The notes: a model not told the origin generated them from the sequence alone. Counted from the stretch's first letter, positions 1-5,956 are shown. The stretch: DNA of 10,434 bases from an uncultured Lachnospiraceae bacterium (GCA_949957035.1 CATLIP010000072.1:1-10434); one strand, 5' to 3'. A program made the numbers and translations.

Positions 1-11
1 TAGCTATGCTT

Positions 12-938
12 TTAACATTCATTCAGATGCATAAAGTTCCGTGGATGTTTGGTCGTAAGAATATTATTCTGCTTTGCCATGGATACGCTTGTATAGATTT
101 CAGTCGTTTTGATTGAGCTGTGGCCAAGCATTTTTTGTATATACCGGATGTCAACGTCAGCTTCCAGCAGTAAAGTGGCGAATGAATGGCGGAACATATG
201 TGGAGTGATATGTATATCAATCATTGCCAGTTTTAAATATTTTACAATCATAGCCCGTACAGATTGCTCTGAATATCGCTGATGAAGGCGATTGATGAAA
301 AACCATCCGGTGGAGAGAATATCTGCTTGAAAAGCATTATAATATTCAGCCACCACTTTTTTGACATCATCATTGCCGATCTGGATCAGACGCTCCTTAG
401 AGCCTTTCCCATAAATGATTATTTTGTAGGACACCAGATCCACTTGCTGTAGTCTTAAGGCACACAGCTCTGAGATTCTGACGCCTGTGGAAAAGAGCAG
501 CTCAATGATCGTAATGTCACGAAGGATTGCATTGTATTGATAGGTTGTATTTGCAAGCGACTTTTGCTTATACATTGTGGAGATAAAATCAGCAATCGTA
601 GCTTCCGGTATTGTACGGGGCAGTATTTGTGGTTCCCTGAATTTTACGTTGATCTTGTCAAATGGATTCAGAGTAATAATCTCTTCATAAACCAGATGGT
701 GGAAAAAGGCTTTTAAAGCAGCGATCTTTCTTTTGGTAGTCCGGGGCTTATACTGGTCGTGGAGAGATGAGATATACTCGTTTATAGCAGTTTTATCTTC
801 AAAATCGGGATATTCCAGCATAAATGCGTGAAATTGTGCCAGATCAATGCGATAAGCCTTCAGCGTTTTCTTATCCAGTTTTTTAATGGATTCACAGTTT
901 TTCATATAATTTGCAATTAAAGTCTCTAATCTGCTCAT
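12..938 (-). CDS. Tyrosine-type site-specific recombinase (XerC/XerD-like), complete
   Basis: A 308-residue protein that should cut and rejoin DNA through a covalent phosphotyrosine intermediate. An N-terminal SAM-like core-binding domain (about residues 1-95) precedes the catalytic domain (about 110-300). The full catalytic set is visible: R154 in STGVRISEL, K178 in YGKGSKER, H247 and R250 in HMFRHSF, H273 in LGHSS and the nucleophile Y282 in EIYTSV. The length fits the XerC/D family. The ATG at 938 is preceded by AAGGAG (948-953 on the minus strand) with 9 nt spacing. It neighbours several broken genes including a second integrase piece, so it is more likely the recombinase of a mobile or phase-variable locus than the housekeeping XerC/D; that is inference. 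Its partner site is not identifiable here. Confidence 0.93.
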   Translation of the reverse strand: MSRLETLIANYMKNCESIKKLDKKTLKAYRIDLAQFHAFMLEYPDFEDKTAINEYISSLHDQYKPRTTKRKIAALKAFFHHLVYEEIITLNPFDKINVKFREPQILPRTIPEATIADFISTMYKQKSLANTTYQYNAILRDITIIELLFSTGVRISELCALRLQQVDLVSYKIIIYGKGSKERLIQIGNDDVKKVVAEYYNAFQADILSTGWFFINRLHQRYSEQSVRAMIVKYLKLAMIDIHITPHMFRHSFATLLLEADVDIRYIQKMLGHSSIKTTEIYTSVSMAKQNNILTTKHPRNFMHLNEC

Positions 939-940
939 AA

Positions 941-981
941 ATGGATACTCCTTAGTTTTTATTCTAATTATGAGTATCCAT
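941..981. repeat. Perfect 10-bp inverted repeat bracketing the recombinase -10 box and ribosome binding site
   Basis: ATGGATACTC at 941-950 is exactly repeated in inverse as GAGTATCCAT at 972-981, with a 21-nt AT-rich spacer. Arm centres are 31 bp apart, about three helical turns, so both arms face the same side of the DNA. One arm overlaps the Shine-Dalgarno sequence and the other sits in the promoter spacer, upstream of the expected transcript start. An mRNA hairpin is therefore unlikely to explain it. An operator for autoregulation, or a recombinase binding site, is the simplest reading. Confidence 0.75.
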
Positions 982-995
982 CCATGAAATGTCGA
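967..995 (-). promoter_or_regulatory. Promoter of the tyrosine recombinase gene
   Basis: Read on the minus strand there is a -35 box TCGACA (990-995), a 17-nt spacer and a -10 box CATAAT (967-972), each one mismatch from the sigma-A consensus. Transcription would start near 960, leaving a leader of about 20 nt that carries AAGGAG. One arm of a 10-bp inverted repeat lies mostly inside the spacer, so a protein bound there would block RNA polymerase. Confidence 0.7.
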
Positions 996-1000
996 TGATT

Positions 1001-1150
1001 TTATTCTTCAGGGAAAAATTCGTTAAGTATGTCGATGGTTTCCTTTGCTGTAAATCCCCACAGGATTGTGCTTAGTGCTTCAATGGCAGCATGGAGTTTT
1101 CGCTGGTTCGAGGGATTTTCTACAAGTCCGCAACACACTGATTCATCGGT
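1001..1150 (-). pseudogene. C-terminal tail of an unrecognised protein
   Basis: A 49-codon open stretch on the minus strand with no start codon of its own ends at TAA (1001-1003). Its protein-like part runs from about NPSNQRKLHAAIEAL to the acidic end NEFFPEE. It is in a different frame from the integrase piece just upstream on the same strand, whose stop codon (1120-1122) lies inside this stretch. The composition, an amphipathic helix with an acidic C-terminus, looks like the end of a real protein rather than random translation. I do not recognise the family. It probably survives as debris after a deletion. Confidence 0.4.
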
Positions 1151-1359
1151 TCAAATTTGGTTTTTGCAATGTCCTTATCAGCTCTGTTTATGACACGGCT
1201 TAAAGTTCTTGTAATTTTCATTCCTTTTCGCCCCATATAAGTGACGATACTGCTTCTGCTAAGCCCGATCATTTCCCCACCGCGCAATCCTGTGTTCAAA
1301 AGAAATACAATAGCCGGCCCGTAACAAGAGATAGGGTATTCAAACGGGTTAACAGACAA
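1120..1359 (-). pseudogene. Internal fragment of a second tyrosine integrase
   Basis: About 79 codons resemble the part of phage/ICE-type tyrosine integrases around the first catalytic arginine: AIVFLLNTGLRGGEMIGL contains the box-I arginine, followed by a beta-hairpin-like region and RVINRADKDIAKTKFE, which normally leads into the catalytic-lysine region. The N-terminal arm and core-binding domains, the H-x-x-R box and the tyrosine are all missing, so it cannot recombine DNA. The TTG at 1359 is only the first possible start of the open frame, not a credible initiation site. Upstream it runs within about 15 nt into the end of the kinase remnant. It differs from the intact recombinase at 12-938, so it comes from another element. 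Confidence 0.7.
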
Positions 1360-1373
1360 ACAGGTGAAATTTA

Positions 1374-1856
1374 TTATGCTGAGGTTATATTAGATGCCAC
1401 CGGCAGTTTAACCATAAAACTGCTTCCCTGTAAGGGCTGGCTCTTTACTGCAATTGTTCCATGATGCAATTCTATAATTTTCTTTACAAGGGTAAGCCCA
1501 AGACCATTGCTCTCCGAAGAATGAGAGGAATCACCCTGATAAAATTTATCAAAGATATAATGCTGTGTTTTCTCATCTATTCCACAACCATAATCTGTTA
1601 TTGTAACAGTAAATGTGTCGCTGTGCTTATCCATAGACAGGACAATCTTACTTTTGAACGGTGAAAACTTTATGGCGTTGTCTATCAGATTTGTCCATAC
1701 CTGTTTTAATAATTGTTCATTACCGTCCATTTTTTGTTCCAACAGATGAAGGTCAAAGGAAATGTCTTTTTCTGTCCATTTCTTTTCCAGTAATACGACG
1801 CATTCGCGAATCTGCTCTCCTGCATTAAAGGTTGTAGAGTCAGTGAAAAGTGACAT
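1374..1856 (-). pseudogene. C-terminal ATPase domain of a sensor histidine kinase, 5' truncated
   Basis: About 160 codons make up the catalytic half of a two-component sensor kinase. The HATPase_c motifs are in order: N box NLIDNAIKFSP (residues 56-66), G1 box DYGCGID (88-94), F box IFDKFYQGD (101-109) and G2 box NGLGLTLV (117-124). The sensor, membrane segments and the phosphoacceptor histidine helix are missing. The reading frame remains open only to a stop near 1885 and there is no ribosome binding site in front of 1856. The 5' end meets the opposite-strand DUF4340 remnant within a few bases. No response regulator is present. A free-standing ATPase fragment is possible but unlikely to be expressed. 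Confidence 0.8.
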
Positions 1857-1862
1857 GCTTAT

Positions 1863-2550
1863 GTGGAAACAATCCGTGAGTTAAACCTGACGAACTATGT
1901 GTCTTATGATGTAACAGATGAAGAGTTAAAATCTTATGGCCTGGATTCCCCTGAGCTGACTGTGACCTTACAGTACCAGGTAGGGGATGGGGAAGACGAG
2001 GAAGAAAAAGAAGAGACGGTTGTGCTTCACGTTTACGGAAACAGATACAGATACGGACGAAGAGATTACGGCGTATTTAAGAGTCGGTGAATCGAAGCTC
2101 ATCTATCAGATCAGCGGCCCGGACTATGAAGAGCTGATGGACGTTTCCTACAATGATCTTCGCCATCAGGAAGTGATATGGGCGGATTTCGAGGATATCA
2201 GCGGAGTAGAAATATCTCTAGAAGGGGCTGAGTATGAACTAATCGTAAAAGAAAAGAATAAGGAAAGCATCTGGTACTATCAGGATGATAAGATTGACAC
2301 GGACGATTTCTGGAATGCCCTCAACGCTCTGTCAGCGTCCGAATTTACAGAGGAAGAGCCGACAGATAAAGAAGAAATCAGCCTAACCTTACAGATTGAT
2401 AGTGAAAATCAGCCCGAGGTAGAGATAGAATTATACCGTTACGATGGAAATAAGTGTCTTGAAGTTGTTGACGGTGAACCAGTATCACTGGTTAATAGAG
2501 GTTATGTAGTTGATCTGATAGAGGCTGTAAATGCGATTGTATTGAATTAG
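1863..2550 (+). pseudogene. 3' part of a DUF4340-like gene, 5' truncated and frameshifted
   Basis: Two overlapping frames give one protein when joined. The first (from 1863) reads NLTNYVSYDVTDEELKSYG, then LDSPELTVTL and an acidic stretch, and drifts out of frame after VVLHV near 2034. The second resumes at about TDTDTDEEITAYLRVG and runs to the stop at 2550, ending VVDLIEAVNAIVLN. This pattern matches my memory of clostridial DUF4340 proteins, which are membrane-anchored, face outward and often accompany Gld-type ABC exporters. The N-terminal part with its membrane anchor is missing, and the only start offered is a GTG at 1863 with no ribosome binding site. The shift is equivalent to one extra base, within or beside the short repeat ACAGATACAGATACGGAC. 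The family name is from memory; the broken state is seen directly. Confidence 0.7.
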
Positions 2551-2636
2551 GTCAACACTTTTATAGGTTATAAGGAACCAACAGCAGGTAGAGCAATCAG
2601 GAATGTCACCAAGGGGTTTTAGTATCATTTAAGATA

Positions 2637-2675
2637 ACGAGACCCCCACAATCCAATGAATTGTGGGGGTCTCGT
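2637..2675. terminator. Perfect 16-bp hairpin after the DUF4340 remnant, possible terminator
   Basis: Bases 2637-2652 pair perfectly with 2660-2675 (ACGAGACCCCCACAAT and its complement) around a 7-nt loop. A second, outer pair, AGATAAC (2632-2638) and GTTATCT (2686-2692), could extend the symmetry. Neither side has a proper T-run, so this is a poor textbook terminator despite its stability. It may still stop transcription leaving the remnant gene, or be part of a small mobile repeat. Confidence 0.5.
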
Positions 2676-2700
2676 CGTGGTTATAGTTATCTAAAAGGAA

Positions 2701-2795
2701 TGAGAGTAAAGTGCGGCACCTGAGGAAAATCCCAAGGTGCTCTACTTTGTGAGGGGGGAAGATAGTTGATATGTTCTTCAACTATCTGACTCTCA
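2701..2795 (+). other. Predicted three-way-junction structured element, no family recognised
   Basis: Three nested stems form a closed fold. P1 is TGAGAGT (2701-2707) with ACTCTCA (2789-2795). P2 is AAAGT (2708-2712) with ACTTT (2744-2748), a symmetric 3x3 internal loop, then GCACCT (2716-2721) with AGGTGC (2735-2740). P3 is a 9-bp stem, GATAGTTGA (2761-2769) with TCAACTATC (2778-2786). A purine-rich joining strand, GTGAGGGGGGAA (2749-2760), links P2 to P3. No known riboswitch core (THF, c-di-GMP, SAM, glycine and others considered) is apparent. No clear promoter or T-run defines a transcript, and the strand is uncertain. It lies in a gene-free stretch about 180 nt before nth. It could be a non-coding RNA, a leader element or a small mobile repeat. 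Confidence 0.45.
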
Positions 2796-2889
2796 GTATA
2801 AAGGATAAATGTGTCTAAAATATGTTCATTCCCTTAAACAAATCGAAAGATTCTTAAAATGATATTAATGAAAGAATTTATCTAAGTAG

Positions 2890-2918
2890 TTGGAATGTCA
2901 GCGCGAAAATGATAAAAT
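2890..2918 (+). promoter_or_regulatory. Promoter of nth
   Basis: TTGGAA (2890-2895), a 17-nt spacer and TAAAAT (2913-2918) place transcription start near 2925. This gives a leader of about 50 nt with GGAGG at 2966-2970. Because the start lies downstream of 2795, the three-way-junction element is not part of this transcript. Confidence 0.65.
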
Positions 2919-2976
2919 GACAGATGAAAAAAAGAAATTCAAAATACGACAGGCCATTACATAAAGGAGGAAGTTT

Positions 2977-3615
2977 ATGACAAAAAAGAAACTGGCTCTG
3001 GAGGTTATCGAGCGATTGAAGGCCGAATACCCCGACGCAGGATGTACTCTTGACTATGACCAGGCATGGAAACTACTGGTCAGCGTCCGTTTAGCGGCCC
3101 AGTGTACCGATGCAAGAGTCAATGTTGTGGTAGAGGATTTATACAAAAAATTCCCCGACGTAGACGCATTAGCTGCCGCAGACCCGGCGGAGATAGAGGA
3201 GATTGTGCGTCCATGCGGCCTCGGAAAAAGCAAGGCAAGAGATATCAGCGGATGCATGAAGATGCTTAAAGATGAGTACGGCGGTAAGATTCCAAAGGAT
3301 TTCAATGCACTGATGAAATTGCCGGGGGTGGGCCGAAAGAGCGCGAATCTGATTATGGGCGATGTATTCGGGGAACCGGCGATTGTAACAGATACCCACT
3401 GTATCCGTTTGGTGAACCGTATGGGATTAGTGGATGGAATCAAGGAACCGAAGAAAGTGGAGATGGAGCTCTGGAAGATCATTCCGCCAAAGGAAGGCAG
3501 CGACTTCTGCCATCGTCTGGTCTATCATGGGCGGGACGTCTGTACAGCAAGGACGAAGCCCTACTGTGACCGTTGCTGCCTTGCTGATATCTGCAAAAAG
3601 AAGGGTGTGGAATAG
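2977..3615 (+). CDS. nth: Endonuclease III (DNA N-glycosylase/AP lyase)
   Basis: Base-excision repair enzyme that removes oxidised pyrimidines and nicks the resulting abasic site. It is 212 residues long, the usual size. The helix-hairpin-helix motif LPGVGRKSAN (residues 115-124) contains the catalytic lysine K121, and the catalytic aspartate is D139 in VTDTHCIR. The C-terminal 4Fe-4S loop has C189, C197, C200 and C206. The first interval is seven residues, against six in the Escherichia coli enzyme, and there is an additional C201. The ATG at 2977 follows GGAGG with 6 nt spacing. The gene has its own promoter and meets a minus-strand small gene tail to tail. Identification is secure. Confidence 0.96.
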   Translation: MTKKKLALEVIERLKAEYPDAGCTLDYDQAWKLLVSVRLAAQCTDARVNVVVEDLYKKFPDVDALAAADPAEIEEIVRPCGLGKSKARDISGCMKMLKDEYGGKIPKDFNALMKLPGVGRKSANLIMGDVFGEPAIVTDTHCIRLVNRMGLVDGIKEPKKVEMELWKIIPPKEGSDFCHRLVYHGRDVCTARTKPYCDRCCLADICKKKGVE

Positions 3616-3621
3616 AGGAAG

Positions 3622-3638
3622 GGAGCCCTAAGGCTCCG
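3622..3638. terminator. Short bidirectional hairpin between nth and the convergent small gene
   Basis: GGAGCC (3622-3627) and GGCTCC (3632-3637) form a 6-bp stem with loop CTAA, directly after the nth stop and just before the stop of the opposing gene. The plus-strand tail is only GTTTAACTT and the minus-strand tail is pyrimidine-rich, so termination strength is doubtful. Confidence 0.5.
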
Positions 3639-3639
3639 T

Positions 3640-3885
3640 TTAACTTGAGCGAAGCGCTTTTAAACATTCGATAAATTCCAAATCCTCCTGTTTTAGCCTG
3701 AGGTTTGAACAATAATTCTTACCCTCCGGTGTAGTAACATTAATTTCGACAACAGCCCCTTCTATCAGAGCATCTTGGGAAATGGCATTTAAAAATAAGG
3801 GGAATTTCGGATGATTCAGACGAAAACGGTCCATACATCCTTTTAGTTTCTGGATCATAGCGAGCTGATTCAAATTCATATTCAA
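3640..3885 (-). CDS. Small conserved-looking protein of unknown function
   Basis: An 81-residue soluble protein that I do not recognise. It begins with a helical segment (NQLAMIQKLKGCMDRFRLNHPKF), followed by a probable beta-strand region with VVEINVTTPEGKNY, and a helical C-terminus rich in Leu and Glu. There is no signal peptide or membrane segment. It is probably real: an ideal promoter lies upstream and GGAGG is at 3895-3899. That site is 9 nt from a TTG at 3885 but 15 nt from the ATG at 3879, so TTG is the better start, although the ATG cannot be excluded (79 residues). It stands alone, convergent with nth and divergent from the HD-domain gene. Confidence 0.75.
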   Translation of the reverse strand: MNMNLNQLAMIQKLKGCMDRFRLNHPKFPLFLNAISQDALIEGAVVEINVTTPEGKNYCSNLRLKQEDLEFIECLKALRSS

Positions 3886-3920
3886 GACGATATACCTCCA
3901 TTATTTAAAACTTATATATT

Positions 3921-3949
3921 ATTATACTGATATGAATGGATATAGTCAA
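3921..3949 (-). promoter_or_regulatory. Strong promoter of the 81-residue small gene
   Basis: On the minus strand TTGACT (3944-3949), exactly 17 nt, then a perfect TATAAT (3921-3926). This is the closest match to consensus in the window and implies substantial transcription of the small gene. The predicted start near 3914 gives a leader of about 30 nt. Confidence 0.8.
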
Positions 3950-3997
3950 AGGTGATTACATTTTTTTGAAAATTTAACAGAACAGGAGAGGCATAAA

Positions 3998-4771
3998 ATG
4001 GATTTACAACATGCAAAAAAAGAATTTGAACGTTATCTGGAGGGGTACGACAGAACGGATGACAAGATTCGATTAAAAATTGTACATACATACGGCGTCA
4101 CAGAATGCAGCAGGCAGATTGCAATGCGAATGAGCCTTCCGGAAGAAGACCGGCAGCTTGCACAGTTAATCGGGCTGCTTCATGATATCGGAAGATTTGA
4201 ACAACTGAAGCGATTTGACAGTTTTGAGCCTGATACCATGGACCACGCCGGATTTGGGGTACAGATACTATTTGAGGAAGGGATGATTCGTAAGTTCGTG
4301 GCGGATGATACTTGGGATAGTGTGATACGGACTGCCATTGCAAAGCACAGTGACTTTCGTCTGGAAGGAGTGCAGGATGAGAGGGAGCTCTTACATTCGC
4401 GTATCATTCGGGATGCCGACAAGCTGGATAACTGCCGTGTTAAATTAGAGGACACGATAGAAACCATGCTGGGCGTTTCGGCTAGGGAAGTAGGTGAAAC
4501 AGCTTTAAGCCCGGAAGTGCTGAGGCAATTTCGTAATAAAGAGTCCATACGTGCTCTTACAAGAAAGACGAAGCTGGATTACTGGCTGTCATATCTGGCG
4601 TATTTTTTTGACATCAATTTTAAGGTTTCTATGGAAATGATTCAGGAAAATGATTATATAAATCGCCTGATTAACCGTATTCCTTATTCGAATCCACAGG
4701 CAAAGGTACAGATGGCAGAGGTTCAAGAGGCGCTTGGTCAATACGTGAAAGAATTTTGTATGCAAATATGA
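3998..4771 (+). CDS. HD-domain metal-dependent phosphohydrolase
   Basis: A 257-residue cytoplasmic protein with the HD superfamily fold in its first 150 residues. Likely metal ligands are H30 (VHTYGV), the H62-D63 pair (GLLHDIGRF), H83 (MDHAGFG), H117 (AKHSD) and an aspartate in RDADKLDN (D139 or D141). This many histidines suggests a di-metal centre as in HD phosphodiesterases and nucleotidases. The C-terminal 100 residues are helical and unassigned. The substrate cannot be told from sequence; hydrolysis of a nucleotide or other phosphate ester is the family role. The start is supported by AGGAGAGG (3984-3991) at 6 nt. I could not find a convincing promoter in the 110 nt shared with the divergent small gene. 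No operon partner is evident. Confidence 0.88.
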   Translation: MDLQHAKKEFERYLEGYDRTDDKIRLKIVHTYGVTECSRQIAMRMSLPEEDRQLAQLIGLLHDIGRFEQLKRFDSFEPDTMDHAGFGVQILFEEGMIRKFVADDTWDSVIRTAIAKHSDFRLEGVQDERELLHSRIIRDADKLDNCRVKLEDTIETMLGVSAREVGETALSPEVLRQFRNKESIRALTRKTKLDYWLSYLAYFFDINFKVSMEMIQENDYINRLINRIPYSNPQAKVQMAEVQEALGQYVKEFCMQI

Positions 4772-4793
4772 CCCAATAGTAATAAAATAGATG

Positions 4794-4821
4794 TTACAAG
4801 AAGGATGGAATATGGTATACT
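4794..4821 (+). promoter_or_regulatory. Promoter of the 53-residue small gene
   Basis: TTACAA (4794-4799), 16 nt, and TATACT (4816-4821) preceded by an extended TG (4813-4814). Transcription would start near 4828, about 30 nt before the start codon. Confidence 0.7.
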
Positions 4822-4858
4822 ATAGAAAAGCTTAAATTAAGAAAAGGGGGGAATGGCA

Positions 4859-5020
4859 ATGACAGAAGAATTAATCAAAGAAGTAAAGCATATTCAACAA
4901 TGCCTGGTGAATAAGGACATGGAAGGCGAAGAATGGGAAGAGAAGATGGAGATAGTCCATAAGTTGGAGGATGTAGTTACTTATCTGAAAGACGCCATGG
5001 GCAGGGGGATAGAATTTTAA
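4859..5020 (+). CDS. Small acidic helical protein of unknown function (53 residues)
   Basis: Translation gives 53 residues beginning MTEELIKEVKHIQQCLVN and ending GRGIEF. It is charged, almost certainly helical, with no membrane segment and a single cysteine. Glu and Lys spaced along KEVKHIQQCLV and KMEIVHKLEDVVTYLK suggest a two-helix hairpin. An earlier in-frame ATG at 4853 would give 55 residues, but it lies 1 nt from the AAGGGGGG site (4844-4851), while the ATG at 4859 is 7 nt away and is preferred. It has a dedicated promoter and is followed by a strong terminator, so it is a complete one-gene unit. I do not recognise a family. Small regulators and adaptor proteins look like this, but no function is claimed. 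Confidence 0.72.
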   Translation: MTEELIKEVKHIQQCLVNKDMEGEEWEEKMEIVHKLEDVVTYLKDAMGRGIEF

Positions 5021-5050
5021 AGATGCTTAATCAAAAGCAGGATAATAAGA

Positions 5051-5094
5051 AGGGGCTGCCGGGAAATGAAGGTTTATCATTTCCGGCAGCCCCT
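5051..5094. terminator. Strong bidirectional terminator
   Basis: An 18-bp stem with one bulged G pairs 5051-5069 with 5077-5094 (outer part AGGGGCTGCC with GGCAGCCCCT) around a 7-nt loop. The minus-strand tail TCTTATTATCC is T-rich, as suits the end of the methyltransferase gene, and the plus-strand tail is TCATGTTATATTT. It closes both convergent genes. Confidence 0.85.
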
Positions 5095-5098
5095 CATG

Positions 5099-5956
5099 TT
5101 ATATTTCCCACCTGCCGGAGGCGCCGCAGGGAAGATATAATCCGGTGCGGCTGACAGGAAGGCCGATTTCCTGGGAAGTTACCGTACCATGGAAGTGTTT
5201 TAGTTCTGTGCTCAACATATAGGTAAGTACAGCAGGGGCAAGTCCTGTGGTATAGGAGTTAACAAGGAAGAACAAAGGGTTATCCGATAAAAGCTGTGCG
5301 CATAGCCTGATTAGCGGATGAATGGCATCCTCGATTTTCCAAATCTCCCCTTTGGGGCCGCGCCCATAAGAAGGCGGGTCCATAATAATGGCGTCATAGT
5401 GATTGCCGCGGCGGATTTCCCGTTCTACAAACTTCACACAGTCGTCTACCAGCCAACGGACGGGCTTGTCGGACAGACCGGAAGAGGCGGCGTTTTCTTT
5501 GGCCCATGCAACCATGCCTTTAGAAGCATCTACGTGGGTTACGCTGGCGCCGGCGGCAGAAGCGGCAAGAGTGGCTCCGCCTGTATAGGCAAACAGATTC
5601 AATACCTTTACCTTGCGTCCTGCGCTGCGGATTTTATCGGAGAACCAGTCCCAATTAGCGGCCTGTTCAGGAAAGAGCCCCGTATGCTTGAAGCTAAAAG
5701 GCTTTAGATTGAAGGTAAGATTGCGGTAACGAATCTGCCATTGCTCCGGTAAATGGAAGAACTCCCATTCTCCGCCACCCTTTTTGCTTCGGTGATAATG
5801 TCCGTTTCTGTGTGTCCAGCCATGGTCCGTTTTCGGGGTGTCCCAGATGACTTGAGGGTCCGGACGGATTAGGAGGTATTGTCCCCAACGCTCTAATTTT
5901 TCTCCTTTGCTGCAATCTATGATTTCATAATCTTCCCAATTGTCTGCAATCCACAT
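5099..5956 (-). CDS. Class I SAM-dependent methyltransferase, RlmI-like, without PUA domain
   Basis: A 285-residue Rossmann-fold methyltransferase of the RlmI/RlmK type (Methyltrans_SAM group). After an N-terminal beta-rich region there is HTGLFPEQ (91-98), typical of this group, then the SAM-binding motif I VLNLFAYTGGATLAA (118-132), the acidic end of the next strand HVDASKGM (141-148), and motif IV MDPPSYGRG (192-200). Relatives methylate C5 of cytosine in 23S rRNA, but the DPPSY motif also occurs in enzymes with other targets, so the substrate is unproven. Classical RlmI is about 400 residues and carries an N-terminal PUA RNA-binding domain, which is missing here. The ATG at 5956 has AAAGGA upstream. 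It is monocistronic, convergent with the 53-residue gene and divergent from ribU. Confidence 0.85.
   Translation of the reverse strand: MWIADNWEDYEIIDCSKGEKLERWGQYLLIRPDPQVIWDTPKTDHGWTHRNGHYHRSKKGGGEWEFFHLPEQWQIRYRNLTFNLKPFSFKHTGLFPEQAANWDWFSDKIRSAGRKVKVLNLFAYTGGATLAASAAGASVTHVDASKGMVAWAKENAASSGLSDKPVRWLVDDCVKFVEREIRRGNHYDAIIMDPPSYGRGPKGEIWKIEDAIHPLIRLCAQLLSDNPLFFLVNSYTTGLAPAVLTYMLSTELKHFHGTVTSQEIGLPVSRTGLYLPCGASGRWEI

Noticed and set aside
2637..2692. Possible integron attC-like site.
   Set aside because: The outer arms AGATAAC/GTTATCT do not fit the RYYYAAC/GTTRRRY core sites, there are no unpaired extrahelical bases in the stem, and no integron integrase is present.
2701..2795. Tetrahydrofolate riboswitch, suggested by the AGAGTA near the 5' end.
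   Set aside because: The conserved 3' part (GGTG...GCATCCGCTCC type) and the expected pseudoknot loops are missing.
2771..2818. A 15-codon frame (MFFNYLTLSIKDKCV) after the GGGGGG run in the structured element.
   Set aside because: Spacing to the purine run is 12 nt, the peptide is very short and the bases are better explained by the P3 stem.
2924..2980. An 18-codon frame (MKKRNSKYDRP...) just before nth whose TGA overlaps the nth ATG.
   Set aside because: It would begin at about the predicted transcription start with no ribosome binding site, and its coding sequence includes the nth Shine-Dalgarno sequence. Coincidence is the simpler explanation.
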